DNA of 45,133 bases, from positions 359,099-404,231 of the forward strand of contig NZ_BMNH01000004.1 of assembly GCF_014646355.1 (NCBI RefSeq), given 5' to 3'. The position numbers and the translations under genes are program-made. Position 1 is the stretch's first letter; each line of letters starts with the position of its first letter. The notes beneath the pieces were generated by a model. That model searched no databases. It was given only the letters and a program-made list of their open reading frames with translations, and was not told the origin of the DNA. Positions 7,742 through 16,986 of the stretch are shown here, in pieces. This DNA comes from Nonomuraea cavernae (GTDB lineage: Bacteria; Actinomycetota; Actinomycetes; Streptosporangiales; Streptosporangiaceae).

Positions 7742-9088
7742 GTGGAGACCAGGACAACATCCCGCCGTACGTTCCTCAGCCTCTCGATGGGCCTGCCGCT
7801 CGGAGCCGCGCTCGCGGCGTGCGGCACCTCGGGACCGACCAGACCCGGTGGCGGCCCGAGCGGTGGCGGGGGTGGCGCCACCGCCACCTACTGGTACCTG
7901 TCGGTCCAGCCGCAGGAAGGCGTGCGCACCAGGACCATGGAACGGTTCAACGCGGCCAACCCCAACGGCAAGATCGTCGGGACGATCCTCCAGAACGACG
8001 CCTTCAAGACGAAGATCAAGACGGCGATCGGCGCCGGCCAGGCGCCCACGCTCATCTGGGGCTGGGGCGGCGGCGGCCTGCGCAGCTACGTCCAGGCCGG
8101 CCAGGTCGAGGATCTCACCTCGTGGTTCGACCAGAACACCGCCCTCAAGGACCGGTTGTTCCCCTCCTCCTTCGGCGCCGCCACCATCGACGGCAAGATC
8201 TACGCGATGCCCTGCGAGACGATGCAGCCGATCGTCCTCTACTACAACAAGCAGGTGTTCGAGAAGGTCGGCGCGCAGCCGCCCCAGACCTGGGGCGACA
8301 TCATGGACCTGGTTCCCAAGTTCAACGCCAAGGGCATCGCGCCGTTCTCACTCGGCGGGCAGTCGCGCTGGACCAACATGATGTGGCTGGAGTTCCTCTT
8401 CGACCGCATGGGCGGACCCGAGGTGTTCCAGGCCGTGTTCGACGAGGAGAAGGACGCCTGGAACAACCCGATCGCCCTCGACGCCCTCGGCAAGGTGCAG
8501 GAGCTGGTCAAGGCCGACGGGTTCATCAAGGGCTTCTCCTCGATCACCGCCGACTCCAACGCCGACCAGGCGCTGCTCTACACCGGCAAGGCCGCGATGA
8601 TGCTGCACGGCGGCTGGACCTACGGCGGCATGAAGCAGGACGGGGGCGACTTCGTCTCCGGCGGCCACCTCGGCTACATGAACTTCCCGCCGATCGACGG
8701 CGGCAAGGGCGACCCCGGCAACACCGTCGGCAACCCCGGCCAGTACATGTCGATCTCCTCCCAGGCGACCCCCGAGCAGAAGGAGATCGCCAAGAAGTTC
8801 TTCGCCACGGAGCTGATGGGCGACCAGGCGATCAAGGAGTGGGTCGGGACCGGCGCGGTGCCGATCGTCAAGGGCGCCGACAGCGCGTTCGCCAGCGCCG
8901 AGGACGCCGAGTTCCTGAAGTTCGTCTACGGCATCGCCGTCAACGCCAAGTCGTTCGCCCAGTCCTGGGACCAGGCGCTCAGCCCGACCGCCGCCGAGGT
9001 GCTGCTGGACAACATCTCCAAGCTGTTCCAGCTGTCGATCTCGCCGAAGGAGTTCGCCACGAACATGAACGCGGTCATCGGCAAGTGA
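7742..9088 (+). CDS. ABC sugar transporter substrate-binding lipoprotein (Tat-exported)
   Basis: The 448-residue protein is the extracellular solute-binding component of a carbohydrate importer (SBP family 1). Start GTG at 7742 has GGAG six bases upstream. The N-terminus holds a twin-arginine motif (SRRTFLS, Arg8-Arg9) and a lipobox LAAC with Cys27, so it is a Tat-exported lipoprotein, common in actinomycetes. Mature sequence landmarks include YWYLSVQPQEG, MPCETMQPIVLYYNK, FEKVGAQPPQTW, and MMLHGGWTYG near the sugar-binding cleft. Its stop overlaps the first permease start. With the divergent GH3 glycosidase it most likely takes up a short oligosaccharide; the exact sugar is unknown. Confidence 0.93.
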   Translation: METRTTSRRTFLSLSMGLPLGAALAACGTSGPTRPGGGPSGGGGGATATYWYLSVQPQEGVRTRTMERFNAANPNGKIVGTILQNDAFKTKIKTAIGAGQAPTLIWGWGGGGLRSYVQAGQVEDLTSWFDQNTALKDRLFPSSFGAATIDGKIYAMPCETMQPIVLYYNKQVFEKVGAQPPQTWGDIMDLVPKFNAKGIAPFSLGGQSRWTNMMWLEFLFDRMGGPEVFQAVFDEEKDAWNNPIALDALGKVQELVKADGFIKGFSSITADSNADQALLYTGKAAMMLHGGWTYGGMKQDGGDFVSGGHLGYMNFPPIDGGKGDPGNTVGNPGQYMSISSQATPEQKEIAKKFFATELMGDQAIKEWVGTGAVPIVKGADSAFASAEDAEFLKFVYGIAVNAKSFAQSWDQALSPTAAEVLLDNISKLFQLSISPKEFATNMNAVIGK

Positions 9089-9996
9089 GCACGGTCGCGA
9101 CCTCCGCCACGGCCGCCTCGCGAGCGGGCCGCTCCGGCTCGCTCGCGTGGCTGGCCGTGCCGGCCCTGGTCATCTTCACCGGGTTCGGCCTGATCCCGCT
9201 GGCCGGAGTCCTCGTGCTCAGCTTCACCTCGTGGGACGGGCTCGGCGACATCGGCTTCACCGGTCTCGACAGCTGGCGGGCCGTGCTCGCCGACCCGCAG
9301 CTGCCGCACGCGCTGTGGGTGACGTTCCTGGTGATGGCCGCGTCCTGGGCCGTCCAGACGCCGGCGAGCATCCTGCTGGGCACGTTCCTGGCCGGTGACC
9401 AGCGCTACCGCGCCTTCCTGTCGGTGCTGTACTTCATCCCGCTGCTGCTCAGCTCGGCGGCCATCGCGATCACCTACAAGGCGCTGCTCGACCCCAACTT
9501 CGGGCTGGGCGCGGGGCTCGGGATCCCCCTGCTCGTCCAGGACTGGCTCGGCGAGCCCGTCCTCGCCTTCAGCGTGGTGATCTTCGTGGTGTCGTGGCAG
9601 TTCATCCCGTTCCACGCGCTGATCTACCAGGGCGGCGTACGGCAGATCCCCCGCTCCATGTACGAGGCCGCCGAGCTCGACGGCGCCGGGCGGGTCCGCA
9701 AGTTCTTCAGCATCACCCTGCCGCAGCTGAAGTACACGATCATCACGTCCTCGACCCTCATGGTCGTCGGCTCGCTGACCTTCTTCGACCTGATCTTCGT
9801 GCTGACCGCGGGCGGTCCAGGGGACACCACCCGGGTGCTCGCCCTGGACATGTACAAACGGGGCTTCCAGGCCAACCTCATGGGCCCGGCCAGCGCGATC
9901 GCCGTCATCCTCGTCCTCGTCGGCCTCGTCCTGGCGCTGCTGCTGCGCCGGCTCGGCGGCCGCGACGCCGCCCACAGCCAGCTGGAAGGCGCCTGA
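9085..9996 (+). CDS. ABC sugar transporter permease (MalF-type)
   Basis: This 303-residue inner-membrane permease starts at the GTG that overlaps the binding-protein stop (GTGA, 9085-9088); the frame is open further upstream but that part is antisense-like noise. About six membrane helices are visible, beginning LAWLAVPALVIFTGFGLIPLAG. The cytoplasmic loop EAAELDGAGRVRKFFSITLP is the EAA motif that contacts the ATPase. It pairs with the next gene to form the channel. No ATP-binding subunit is encoded nearby. Confidence 0.93.
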   Translation: MSTVATSATAASRAGRSGSLAWLAVPALVIFTGFGLIPLAGVLVLSFTSWDGLGDIGFTGLDSWRAVLADPQLPHALWVTFLVMAASWAVQTPASILLGTFLAGDQRYRAFLSVLYFIPLLLSSAAIAITYKALLDPNFGLGAGLGIPLLVQDWLGEPVLAFSVVIFVVSWQFIPFHALIYQGGVRQIPRSMYEAAELDGAGRVRKFFSITLPQLKYTIITSSTLMVVGSLTFFDLIFVLTAGGPGDTTRVLALDMYKRGFQANLMGPASAIAVILVLVGLVLALLLRRLGGRDAAHSQLEGA

Positions 9997-9998
9997 TC

Positions 9999-10901
9999 AT
10001 GCAGACGACGCTGACGACCCGGCCCAAGGGGGCCGCCGCGCGGCCACCCAGACACGCCCGGCACGCCCGGCGCGGCCCGGCCACCGGTCGCCGCAACTGG
10101 CCGGCCGGTCTGGCCGGCTGGCTCTGGCTGGCGGTCGTGATCGTGCCGATCTACTGGATCGTCATCACCAGCTTCAAGTCGCAGAGCACCTACTACGCGA
10201 CCAACCCGCTGGTGCCGTCCGGCGAGCCGACCCTGCGCAACTACCAGCTGGTCATCGAGTCGGACTTCCCGCTGTACTTCCTCAACAGCCTCATCACCAC
10301 CGTCGGCGCGGTGGTCCCCGCGGTCGTGATCTCCTTCATGGCGGCCTTCGCGATCGTGCGGGGCGGCTCCGGCAGGTTCCTGCGCTCGGTGAACGGCCTC
10401 TTCCTCATGGGCCTGGCCATCCCGCTCCAGGCCACGATCATCCCCGTCTACCTGATCATCATCCGGCTGCAGCTCTACGACTCCCTGCTGGCCCTGATCC
10501 TGCCGTCGATCGCCTTCGCGATCCCGCTGTCGGTGCTGGTCCTGTCGAACTTCATCCGCGACGTGCCCAGGGAGCTGTTCGAGTCGATGCGGATGGACGG
10601 CGCGACCGAGTGGATGACGCTCTGGCGGCTGGCGTTCCCGCTCACCCGGCCGGCCGTGGTGACGGTGTCGATCTACAACGCGCTGACCATCTGGAACGGG
10701 TTCCTGCTGCCGCTGATCCTCACGCAGAGCCCCGACAAGCGGACCCTGCCGCTCGCCCTGTGGACCTTCCAGGGGCAGTACAGCGTGAACGTGCCGGCCG
10801 TGCTCGCCTCCGTCGTCCTCACCACGATGCCCATCCTGCTGCTCTACGTGGTGGGCCGCCGCCAGCTCGTCAGCGGCCTGACCGTCGGCTTCAGCAAGTG
10901 A
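9999..10901 (+). CDS. ABC sugar transporter permease (MalG-type)
   Basis: This 300-residue second permease starts at ATG 9999, two bases after the first permease's stop. A basic N-terminal tail (RHARHARRGPATGRR) precedes about six membrane helices. The EAA loop reads ELFESMRMDGATEWMTLWRLAFP, and the C-terminus ends LVSGLTVGFSK, typical of MalG-like subunits. It forms the heterodimeric channel with the upstream gene product. The operon ends here; a short gap with an independent ribosome site leads to the M14 peptidase gene. Confidence 0.94.
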   Translation: MQTTLTTRPKGAAARPPRHARHARRGPATGRRNWPAGLAGWLWLAVVIVPIYWIVITSFKSQSTYYATNPLVPSGEPTLRNYQLVIESDFPLYFLNSLITTVGAVVPAVVISFMAAFAIVRGGSGRFLRSVNGLFLMGLAIPLQATIIPVYLIIIRLQLYDSLLALILPSIAFAIPLSVLVLSNFIRDVPRELFESMRMDGATEWMTLWRLAFPLTRPAVVTVSIYNALTIWNGFLLPLILTQSPDKRTLPLALWTFQGQYSVNVPAVLASVVLTTMPILLLYVVGRRQLVSGLTVGFSK

Positions 10902-10983
10902 CGCCCTCGCGGTCCGGCTGGGTCTTGCCGGTCGCGTCAAGTCGGCCTTCAATGATCCCCATACCGGTGATCTGGAGGAGCCG

Positions 10984-13017
10984 ATGCGTGGCTTACGGGC
11001 ATCCGCGGCACTACTGACGATCGTTCTCGCGACGGCCCTGTCCGCAGGGCCGTCCACGCCGGCGGTCGCCGGCCCGGCCGACCCGGAGCCGGCCTCCCTG
11101 GTCACGCTCTCCGTGCCGGACCGGGCCGCGATGGAGCGCCTGGTCGCCTCGGGCGCCGACCTGACCGAGCGGATACGCCCGCAGCCCGGCGGCGGCATCC
11201 AGGTCGACGCGGTCGTCACGGCGAGCCAGCTGGCCGGGCTCCGCTCGCTCGGCGCGACCCTCGCGCCCGGCTCGCCCTCCGCGTCCCACCCCGCGCAGGA
11301 GCGCACCGCGGCCGAGGACCAGATCGTGGTCGAGCGCGCCGTCTGGTTCAGGTCCCACGACGGCTACTTCCTGTCGGTCGAGGCGTCCAGCGGCGCCGGG
11401 GCGGCGGCCACGCTCAGCGTGACCTGGAAGGGCAGGCGCGGCTCCACCGGGCAGGCGCCCATGGTGCCGTACGTCGACGCGGGGGCGTACCTGGGCCATC
11501 AGCTCAGCACCCCCGTGCCCGCCACCGACCAGCCGCAGTGGGTCACCGTCACCTCGGCGGGCGGCGGCAGCGCGGAGGCGCGCGTCAGGGAGTGGCCCGA
11601 CGGCGAGCGGCCCGATCGCACGGGCCCCGGCTACCAGAAGGACTTCGTCAGCCAGTACATGCCGCCCGCGCAGCTCAACGAGCGGATCAAGGCGCTGCAC
11701 CGGCGCTTCCCGCAGCTCACCGACATCATCACGCTGCCCAACCCGACCAACGGCTACCGGCGGCACGCCCAGGCGCTGATCGGCGCCCCGCCCGGCGCCG
11801 CGGTCGTGGTCACCTCCAACGCCTACGGCTCCGAGGGCGGCAACGACCTGGCGGTCGAGCTCGTCACCCCGGGCGCGCCCGACCGTCCGCTCCAGGTGAC
11901 GGTGAACGGCAAGCAGATCACCGTCACCCTGGCCACCGACGGCTCCGGCGCGGTCACCAGCACCGCCGCCCAGGTGGCGGCGGCCATCAGCGGCACGCCG
12001 GGCAGCCCCGTCAAGGCCTCGACCTACCGCACCGACCCGGGCTCCGGCGTCATGGCGCCCGCGCCGCTCACCCAGCTCAGCGACTTCCTCCAGGCGCCGG
12101 CCGACGTCTCCCGGCAGCCCATGCGGGTGCTGGCCCTGCGCATCGGCGCGCACCGCGACGGCTCGCGCCCCGGCGTGCTGGCCTACGCGCAGGAGCACGC
12201 CAGGGAATGGGTGACGCCGCTGGTCACCATCGAGGCGGCCGAGCGGCTGCTGCGCAACCACGCGCGCGACGCGGCGACGCGCAGGCTGCTGAGGAACACC
12301 GACGTGTTCATCGTTCCGACGGTCAACCCCGACGGCGCCAACTACAGCTTCTACGACTTCAACTCCCAGCGTAAGAACATGACCAACCACTGCCCGCCGC
12401 AGCAGTCCGACCCGGCGCTGCGCAACACGTGGGGCGTGGACGTCAACCGCAACTACGCCGTGGGCTCGCTGTCCGACGGCTACTTCGGCGCCTCGGCCAA
12501 CTGCCAGAGCGGCACGTTCGCCGGGCCCGCCGAGCACTCCGAGCCCGAGAGCCGCAACGTCATCTGGCTGGCGCAGAAGTACCGCAACATCAAGTTCGCG
12601 CTGAACGTGCACAGCTACGGCGGTTATTTCATGTGGCCGCCCGGCGCCTACAAGCTCGACGGCCGCGTCACCCTGCCCCGGCCCACGGCCGAGCAGGAGG
12701 CGTACTTCCTGCGTTCGGCCCGCACGATCGAGGAGGCCATCGCCGCCGAACGCGGCACCGTCACCTGGCCGCAGCAGACCGGGCCGGTGACCGACGTGCT
12801 CTACTCGGCGGCCGGCAACTCCGCCGACGAGCTCTGGTACGACTACGGCGTCTTCGGCTGGGACTTCGAGGTCGGCAGCGACCTGTGGAACCCCGCGACC
12901 GGCCGATGGGAGGGCGTGGGCTTCCAGCCGCCGTTCAGCGAGGGGCACGAGGAGGCGATGGAGTTCGCCTCGGGCCTCATCGCGCTGATCGGGGTCGCCG
13001 CCGACTACCGGCGCTGA
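10984..13017 (+). CDS. Secreted M14 zinc carboxypeptidase with inserted domain
   Basis: The 677-residue protein starts at ATG 10984 after GGAGGAG and has a Sec signal peptide. A non-catalytic N-terminal region (to about residue 205) precedes the peptidase. Zinc ligands are His405 and Glu408 in the HARE motif (AQEHAREW) and His543 in NVHSYGG. VNPDG, VDVNRNYA and the general-base Glu629 in GWDFEVGS complete the M14 signature. Between the first strand (about 265) and the HARE motif sits an extra segment of roughly 105 residues (272-378, VTVNGKQITVTLATDGSGA) that looks like a beta-rich repeat domain; usual M14 enzymes have a short link there. It likely trims C-terminal residues from extracellular peptides. 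Confidence 0.92.
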   Translation: MRGLRASAALLTIVLATALSAGPSTPAVAGPADPEPASLVTLSVPDRAAMERLVASGADLTERIRPQPGGGIQVDAVVTASQLAGLRSLGATLAPGSPSASHPAQERTAAEDQIVVERAVWFRSHDGYFLSVEASSGAGAAATLSVTWKGRRGSTGQAPMVPYVDAGAYLGHQLSTPVPATDQPQWVTVTSAGGGSAEARVREWPDGERPDRTGPGYQKDFVSQYMPPAQLNERIKALHRRFPQLTDIITLPNPTNGYRRHAQALIGAPPGAAVVVTSNAYGSEGGNDLAVELVTPGAPDRPLQVTVNGKQITVTLATDGSGAVTSTAAQVAAAISGTPGSPVKASTYRTDPGSGVMAPAPLTQLSDFLQAPADVSRQPMRVLALRIGAHRDGSRPGVLAYAQEHAREWVTPLVTIEAAERLLRNHARDAATRRLLRNTDVFIVPTVNPDGANYSFYDFNSQRKNMTNHCPPQQSDPALRNTWGVDVNRNYAVGSLSDGYFGASANCQSGTFAGPAEHSEPESRNVIWLAQKYRNIKFALNVHSYGGYFMWPPGAYKLDGRVTLPRPTAEQEAYFLRSARTIEEAIAAERGTVTWPQQTGPVTDVLYSAAGNSADELWYDYGVFGWDFEVGSDLWNPATGRWEGVGFQPPFSEGHEEAMEFASGLIALIGVAADYRR

Positions 13018-13156
13018 CGGCGCCACCGGCCGCGGCGGCGGCCAGGACCGCCGCCCGCGCGGGCCCGGTCGATCCCCGGCCGGGCACCCTCGTCCCGGAG
13101 GCGGGAGGATGGAGGCAAGGGCCGTCGCGGCCAGGTGGGCACGGAAGGAGCGCGCG

Positions 13157-14128
13157 GTGGCGGAGAGCCGGGACGACGTCCTGCGGCGTCTGGTGCGCGA
13201 GAGCGTGCTGTCCGCACAGCAGGCGGCGGCCGTCAGCCAGGCGCTCGACCAGGCGGAGCCGCCCCGCGCGCGGGTGCGGTGGGTGGAGGTGGCCGGATAC
13301 GTCGGGGGCGGCCTGGTGCTCATGGGCGCCCTCTCACTGGTCGGCCTGTCCTGGGCGGAGCTGAGCCGCACCGCCCGGATCGTCATCCTGCTGGCCACGA
13401 CGGGCGGCCTGCTCGCCGCCGGGGTGGCGCTGGGCGGTGTGCGGCTGCCCTGGCGCCCGCCCGCGCGGGTCGGGGCGGCGCAGGCCCGCTCGGCCGCGGT
13501 GTCGCTGGCCCTGGCCTCCGGCACGGGCGCGCTGGCGGTCGACGTGCTGGTCTCCGACGTGCTGCTCGCCGACGGGGGCACGATCGCGGCCTCGGCGGGC
13601 CTGGTGCTGGCCGCGGCGGGTTACGCCCTGCTTCCCGCCGTGCCGGGAGCTCTCGCCTGCGCCGCCTTCGCCGTCCTGACGGCCGGCACCCTGGCCGGCG
13701 AGCTGACCCACTCCGCGCTGGCCGTGGGCCTGTCCCTGATCGGCGCGGGCGTGCTCTGGACCGTCCTGGTGCTGACCGGGGTGATCAGGCAGCGGCGGCT
13801 GGGGCTCGGGCTCGGCGCCGCCATGGCGCTGCTCGGCGGCCAGTGGGCGCTCGGCCAGGAGCACACAACCGCGTGGGCGTACGGGCTGACGTTCGCGGTC
13901 GCCCTGGCCTGCCTGCTCCTGTACCGGTGGGAACGGGCCTGGGTGCTGCTCGTGGCGAGCGTGATCGGGTTCACCGTGGCCGTCCCGGAGGCCGTCTGGG
14001 ACTGGACAGGTGGCGCGGTCAGCGGCTCGGTCATCCTGATCATCGCGGGCGTCGTCCTGGTGACCACCGCGGTGGTCGGCATCAGGCTGCGACGCGGGCC
14101 CCGGAACGGCCCCGATCCGGGACACTGA
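13157..14128 (+). CDS. DUF2157-like integral membrane protein
   Basis: Start GTG 13157 is chosen because AAGGAG lies six bases upstream; it gives 323 residues. The soluble N-terminus (ESRDDVLRRLVRESVLSAQQAAAVSQAL) resembles the short helical segment found before the membrane part of DUF2157 proteins. It is followed by roughly ten hydrophobic helices, the first pair reading WVEVAGYVGGGLVLMGAL and ARIVILLATTGGLLAAGV. The family has no established function. There is no obvious operon partner; an unknown gene follows after about 60 bp on the same strand. Confidence 0.7.
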   Translation: MAESRDDVLRRLVRESVLSAQQAAAVSQALDQAEPPRARVRWVEVAGYVGGGLVLMGALSLVGLSWAELSRTARIVILLATTGGLLAAGVALGGVRLPWRPPARVGAAQARSAAVSLALASGTGALAVDVLVSDVLLADGGTIAASAGLVLAAAGYALLPAVPGALACAAFAVLTAGTLAGELTHSALAVGLSLIGAGVLWTVLVLTGVIRQRRLGLGLGAAMALLGGQWALGQEHTTAWAYGLTFAVALACLLLYRWERAWVLLVASVIGFTVAVPEAVWDWTGGAVSGSVILIIAGVVLVTTAVVGIRLRRGPRNGPDPGH

Positions 14129-14189
14129 CCCGGCTCGGCCGGACCTGACGGGGCCCGGCTCACTCCCGAGGGCTGGCAGGCTGGTCGCC

Positions 14190-14744
14190 ATGGGATTCGG
14201 GGTTCGACAGTTCGAGCTGACCTTGATGCATCGCATGCGTGATCTCAACGCCGAGCGGGTGGAGGACGCGCTCGGCGACATGGGCGCGTCCCGGGCCGAG
14301 GTGCGCGCCGCGCACGCCCGGTGGACGAGGCGGGCCTGGTCCGCGCGGGCGCCCAAGGGGCGGGCCGCGCTGCGGACGGCGCTCGGGCCGCCCGCCTACG
14401 AGGGCACGAGGCCGATCGGGAGCGTGACCTGCCGGGTGGCCCGCTGGGCGCTGCCGTCCTGGCCTGGCCTGGAGTTCGAGCTGCTGTCCGGTCCCGGCGG
14501 CGAGGTGTGGAACCAGTGGTTCGTCCGGCCCGGCGGCGACCGGGCGCTGGCCTTCGACGACCTCGTTCCGTGGCGGTGCGTCGTCGGCGATGTCGGCACC
14601 AGTTTCCCAGGGGCGTCGCAGCGGGAGGGGGCGGCCCCGCACCACTGGGCGGTCGACTTCGTCCACGAGGGCACGGACTACCGCGCCCTCTTCGTGTACG
14701 GCCTGTTCCAGCGTCTCGACCGGCTCGCCCGCCCGCCGTACTGA
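14190..14744 (+). CDS. Hypothetical protein, 184 residues
   Basis: I do not recognise this family. The frame is intact with coding-like third-position GC. The protein is soluble, with a basic helical N-terminal third (MHRMRDLNAERVEDALGDMG) and a tryptophan-rich, beta-looking C-terminal part (RWALPSWPGLEFELLSG, VWNQWFVRPGG, HHWAVDFVHEG). No signal peptide or membrane segment is seen. The ribosome site is weak (GAGGG about 16 bases upstream), so the start is uncertain. It could be co-transcribed with the upstream membrane-protein gene. Confidence 0.6.
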   Translation: MGFGVRQFELTLMHRMRDLNAERVEDALGDMGASRAEVRAAHARWTRRAWSARAPKGRAALRTALGPPAYEGTRPIGSVTCRVARWALPSWPGLEFELLSGPGGEVWNQWFVRPGGDRALAFDDLVPWRCVVGDVGTSFPGASQREGAAPHHWAVDFVHEGTDYRALFVYGLFQRLDRLARPPY

Positions 14745-14821
14745 CCGGTCAGGCCGCCGGCGGCCGGTGCCGCATCGTGAGCCGCGTCACCCGGAGGTGG
14801 CCCATCGCCGGCTCCAGCCGT

Positions 14822-15547
14822 TCAGACCGTGACGAACTCCGCGATGACCACGGTGGCGTCGTCCTTCGGCTCGACCGCGGCCATCTCGTCGTACAGCCGG
14901 TCGAGGCAGGCGGCGGGGGAGGAGCCGTCGGTGAAGAGCTCGGCCATGCGCGGGATGCCGACGGCCTGGATCACGCCGTCCGTGACGATGACGACGCGGT
15001 CGCCCGGACGCAGCGGCACGGTGCCGACCTCGGGAGCGATCCCGCGCGGCGGCGGGCCGCCGTCGAAGGAGTGCGACGTGGTGAGCGGCTGAGGCGTCTC
15101 GCCTTTAGCGACGTGCCAGATGGCGCCGTTGCCGACGTGGGCGAAGCGCAGGCACGGGTTCTCGCCGGGGTCGAGCATGATCAGGTCCAGCGTGCTGACC
15201 AGGCCGGTCCTGGTGGGGGCGCGCGGGGCGGTGGCGCGCGCGGCGCGGTCTTCCAGGTCCGCCTCCCGTGCGCCCGTACGGTCGGGGCCGGCGGCGACCA
15301 AGGCGCTCAGCGCCAGGGCCGCGGCGGCCGGGCCGTGCTCGCCGCCCCCGCCGTCGGCCACCGCGATCAGCCGTTCCTGGATGACGTACGCGTCGGAGGG
15401 GTGGCCGTGCGAGCCCTCGTACGTGCCGCCCGCCGCCACCAGTCGCGGCCGCGGCACCGGCAGGCCGGGCGGCCAGGCCGCGCGACGGCCGCTGACCGCC
15501 ATCACGGGCAGGCAGGCGAGCAGGATCGTGATCACGACGAAGGTCAT
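14822..15547 (-). CDS. Membrane-anchored PP2C-like serine/threonine phosphatase
   Basis: ATG 15547 is preferred over one eight codons earlier because AAGGGGGG precedes it; the product is 241 residues. A hydrophobic N-terminal helix (FVVITILLACLPVMAV) should anchor it in the membrane. The remainder has PPM/PP2C landmarks: SDAYVIQERLIAVADGGGGEHG (metal-binding Asp), LRFAHVGNGAIWHV, LRPGDRVVIVTDGVIQAVG and a final KDDATVVIAEF. Typical PP2C phosphatases remove phosphate from Ser/Thr-kinase targets using two Mn or Mg ions. The core is short and the HG step is offset, so activity is likely but not certain. It diverges from the signalling operon at 15832. Confidence 0.8.
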   Translation of the reverse strand: MTFVVITILLACLPVMAVSGRRAAWPPGLPVPRPRLVAAGGTYEGSHGHPSDAYVIQERLIAVADGGGGEHGPAAAALALSALVAAGPDRTGAREADLEDRAARATAPRAPTRTGLVSTLDLIMLDPGENPCLRFAHVGNGAIWHVAKGETPQPLTTSHSFDGGPPPRGIAPEVGTVPLRPGDRVVIVTDGVIQAVGIPRMAELFTDGSSPAACLDRLYDEMAAVEPKDDATVVIAEFVTV

Positions 15548-15614
15548 GGGCCCCCCTTGCGACGAGGTCATCGCGATGCCAGTTCAGTAGACGCCCGCGC
15601 GGGGGCGCGGCGAC

Positions 15615-15634
15615 TGACGGCCGATCGGCCGTCA
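15615..15634. promoter_or_regulatory. 20-bp perfect palindrome between phosphatase and kinase operon
   Basis: The half-site TGACGGCCGA is followed directly by its exact reverse complement, giving a perfect 20-bp palindrome 68 bp upstream of the phosphatase start and about 200 bp before the kinase start. It is a candidate operator in the 284-bp divergent intergenic stretch; no convincing -35/-10 pair could be placed there. Confidence 0.45.
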
Positions 15635-15831
15635 TGCCGCCTGGAGACCGGAGGGCCAGGGTGCGAGAAGGCGGTGCAGACCGCAGCCGAGCCGGACCGA
15701 GGAATCAGCCATGCGACCCAGCATCTCGTCCGCCGCGAGGACCGGAGAAACCTCCTTGCACTCCCTTCTCCTCCTTAACAGGTGCGTTAGGGTGAAGTCC
15801 GTCTTGTGCTCTCATAGCGGGCGGACGGCAC

Positions 15832-16986
15832 ATGGCTCACCCCGGCTCCACGAGATACGACTCGGCGACCAGGCAACTGGAGCAGGCCGTCGCGCGCACC
15901 GGCGCGGGCGCGCGGGGCGCGGTGGGCCTGGTGGCGGTCCTCGCCGCGACGCTCGGCGCCGATCCGCCGGTCTCCGCCCTGTGGCTGGTGCCCATGCTCG
16001 CGGCCGACCTCGGGTTGACCGCCCTGTTCCTGCGCCTGGCCTGGCGCGGCGGGCCGCTGCCCGGCCGGCTGGTGGCCGGTGATGTGGCCGTCACCGTCGC
16101 GCTCTGCCTCGCGCAGCGCCATCTCGTGGCGGAGGAGGCCCTCGAAGGCGGCGCGAGCTGGGTCGCGGGGCTGGCCACGATGAGCATCGTCGTCACCGGG
16201 GTCTCGTGGCGGCCGAGGGCGGCCGTTCCCGCCGGGCTGGTCGTGGCGGGCGCGTACCTGGCCGGTGTGCGGCTCGCGTCCCCGGGCCAGGACGTGACCG
16301 GCACCCTGGGGGTGCACCTGGTCCAGATCGTGTCGATCGCGGTGCTGATGACGCTGCTGCGCCGTTCCGCGGCCCTGGCCGACGCCTTCCTGAGGGAGAG
16401 CGCGCGCGCCGGGATCGCGCTCATGGTCGAACGGCTGCGGCGTGAGGACGAGCTGAGGCAGGTCGGCAGCGTGCACGAGACGTCGCTGCACACGCTGACG
16501 ATGGTCGGCCTGGGCACCTATGACGAGCCCTCGCCCACCCTGCGGGAGCAGGTGGCGACCGATCTGGCGGCGCTGGAGAAGCTGCGCGACACCCCTCGGG
16601 CCGCCGCCGCGCCCATCGCGCTGGACACGCTGCTGGAGGAGGTGGCCGGACGGGCGCCGGGCCTGGTCGTCCACCGGCGGCTGACACCCGGGACGGTGCC
16701 CGGGGACGTGGCCGAGAGCTTCGCCCGCGCCGTCACCGAGGCTCTGGCGAACGTCGCCCGGCACGCCGGCGTCGGCGAGGCCGAGCTGGTCTCCAGCCGG
16801 CGCGACGGCGAGATCCGCGTGGAGGTCGCGGACGAGGGCCGAGGGTTCGACGAGCACCGGCTGCCGCCCGACCGGTTCGGCGTGCGCGGGTCGATCCTCG
16901 CCACCATGCGCTCCCTGCCGAACGGCGGCGCGGAGATCTCCTCCGGCGGCCACGGCACCCGCGTCAGCCTGTGGTGGCGGCCATGA
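15832..16986 (+). CDS. Sensor histidine kinase (HisKA_3/NarX-like)
   Basis: The 384-residue protein has four to six membrane helices in its first half, a dimerisation/phosphoacceptor helix (REDELRQVGSVHETSLHTLTMV, with the candidate His in VHETSLHTL), and a C-terminal HATPase domain. N-box EALANVARHAG, G1 VADEGRGFD, a FGVRGS segment and the final GGHGTRVSLWW are all present, so ATP binding looks intact. The usual HD pair is replaced by HE. It is the first gene of a three-gene set; its stop overlaps the next start by four bases (ATGA). It should phosphorylate the response regulator at 18071. Confidence 0.85.
   Translation: MAHPGSTRYDSATRQLEQAVARTGAGARGAVGLVAVLAATLGADPPVSALWLVPMLAADLGLTALFLRLAWRGGPLPGRLVAGDVAVTVALCLAQRHLVAEEALEGGASWVAGLATMSIVVTGVSWRPRAAVPAGLVVAGAYLAGVRLASPGQDVTGTLGVHLVQIVSIAVLMTLLRRSAALADAFLRESARAGIALMVERLRREDELRQVGSVHETSLHTLTMVGLGTYDEPSPTLREQVATDLAALEKLRDTPRAAAAPIALDTLLEEVAGRAPGLVVHRRLTPGTVPGDVAESFARAVTEALANVARHAGVGEAELVSSRRDGEIRVEVADEGRGFDEHRLPPDRFGVRGSILATMRSLPNGGAEISSGGHGTRVSLWWRP

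Noticed and set aside
11011..13581. 856-codon minus-strand frame opposite the M14 peptidase
   Set aside because: Spans two real plus-strand genes and has no domain landmarks.
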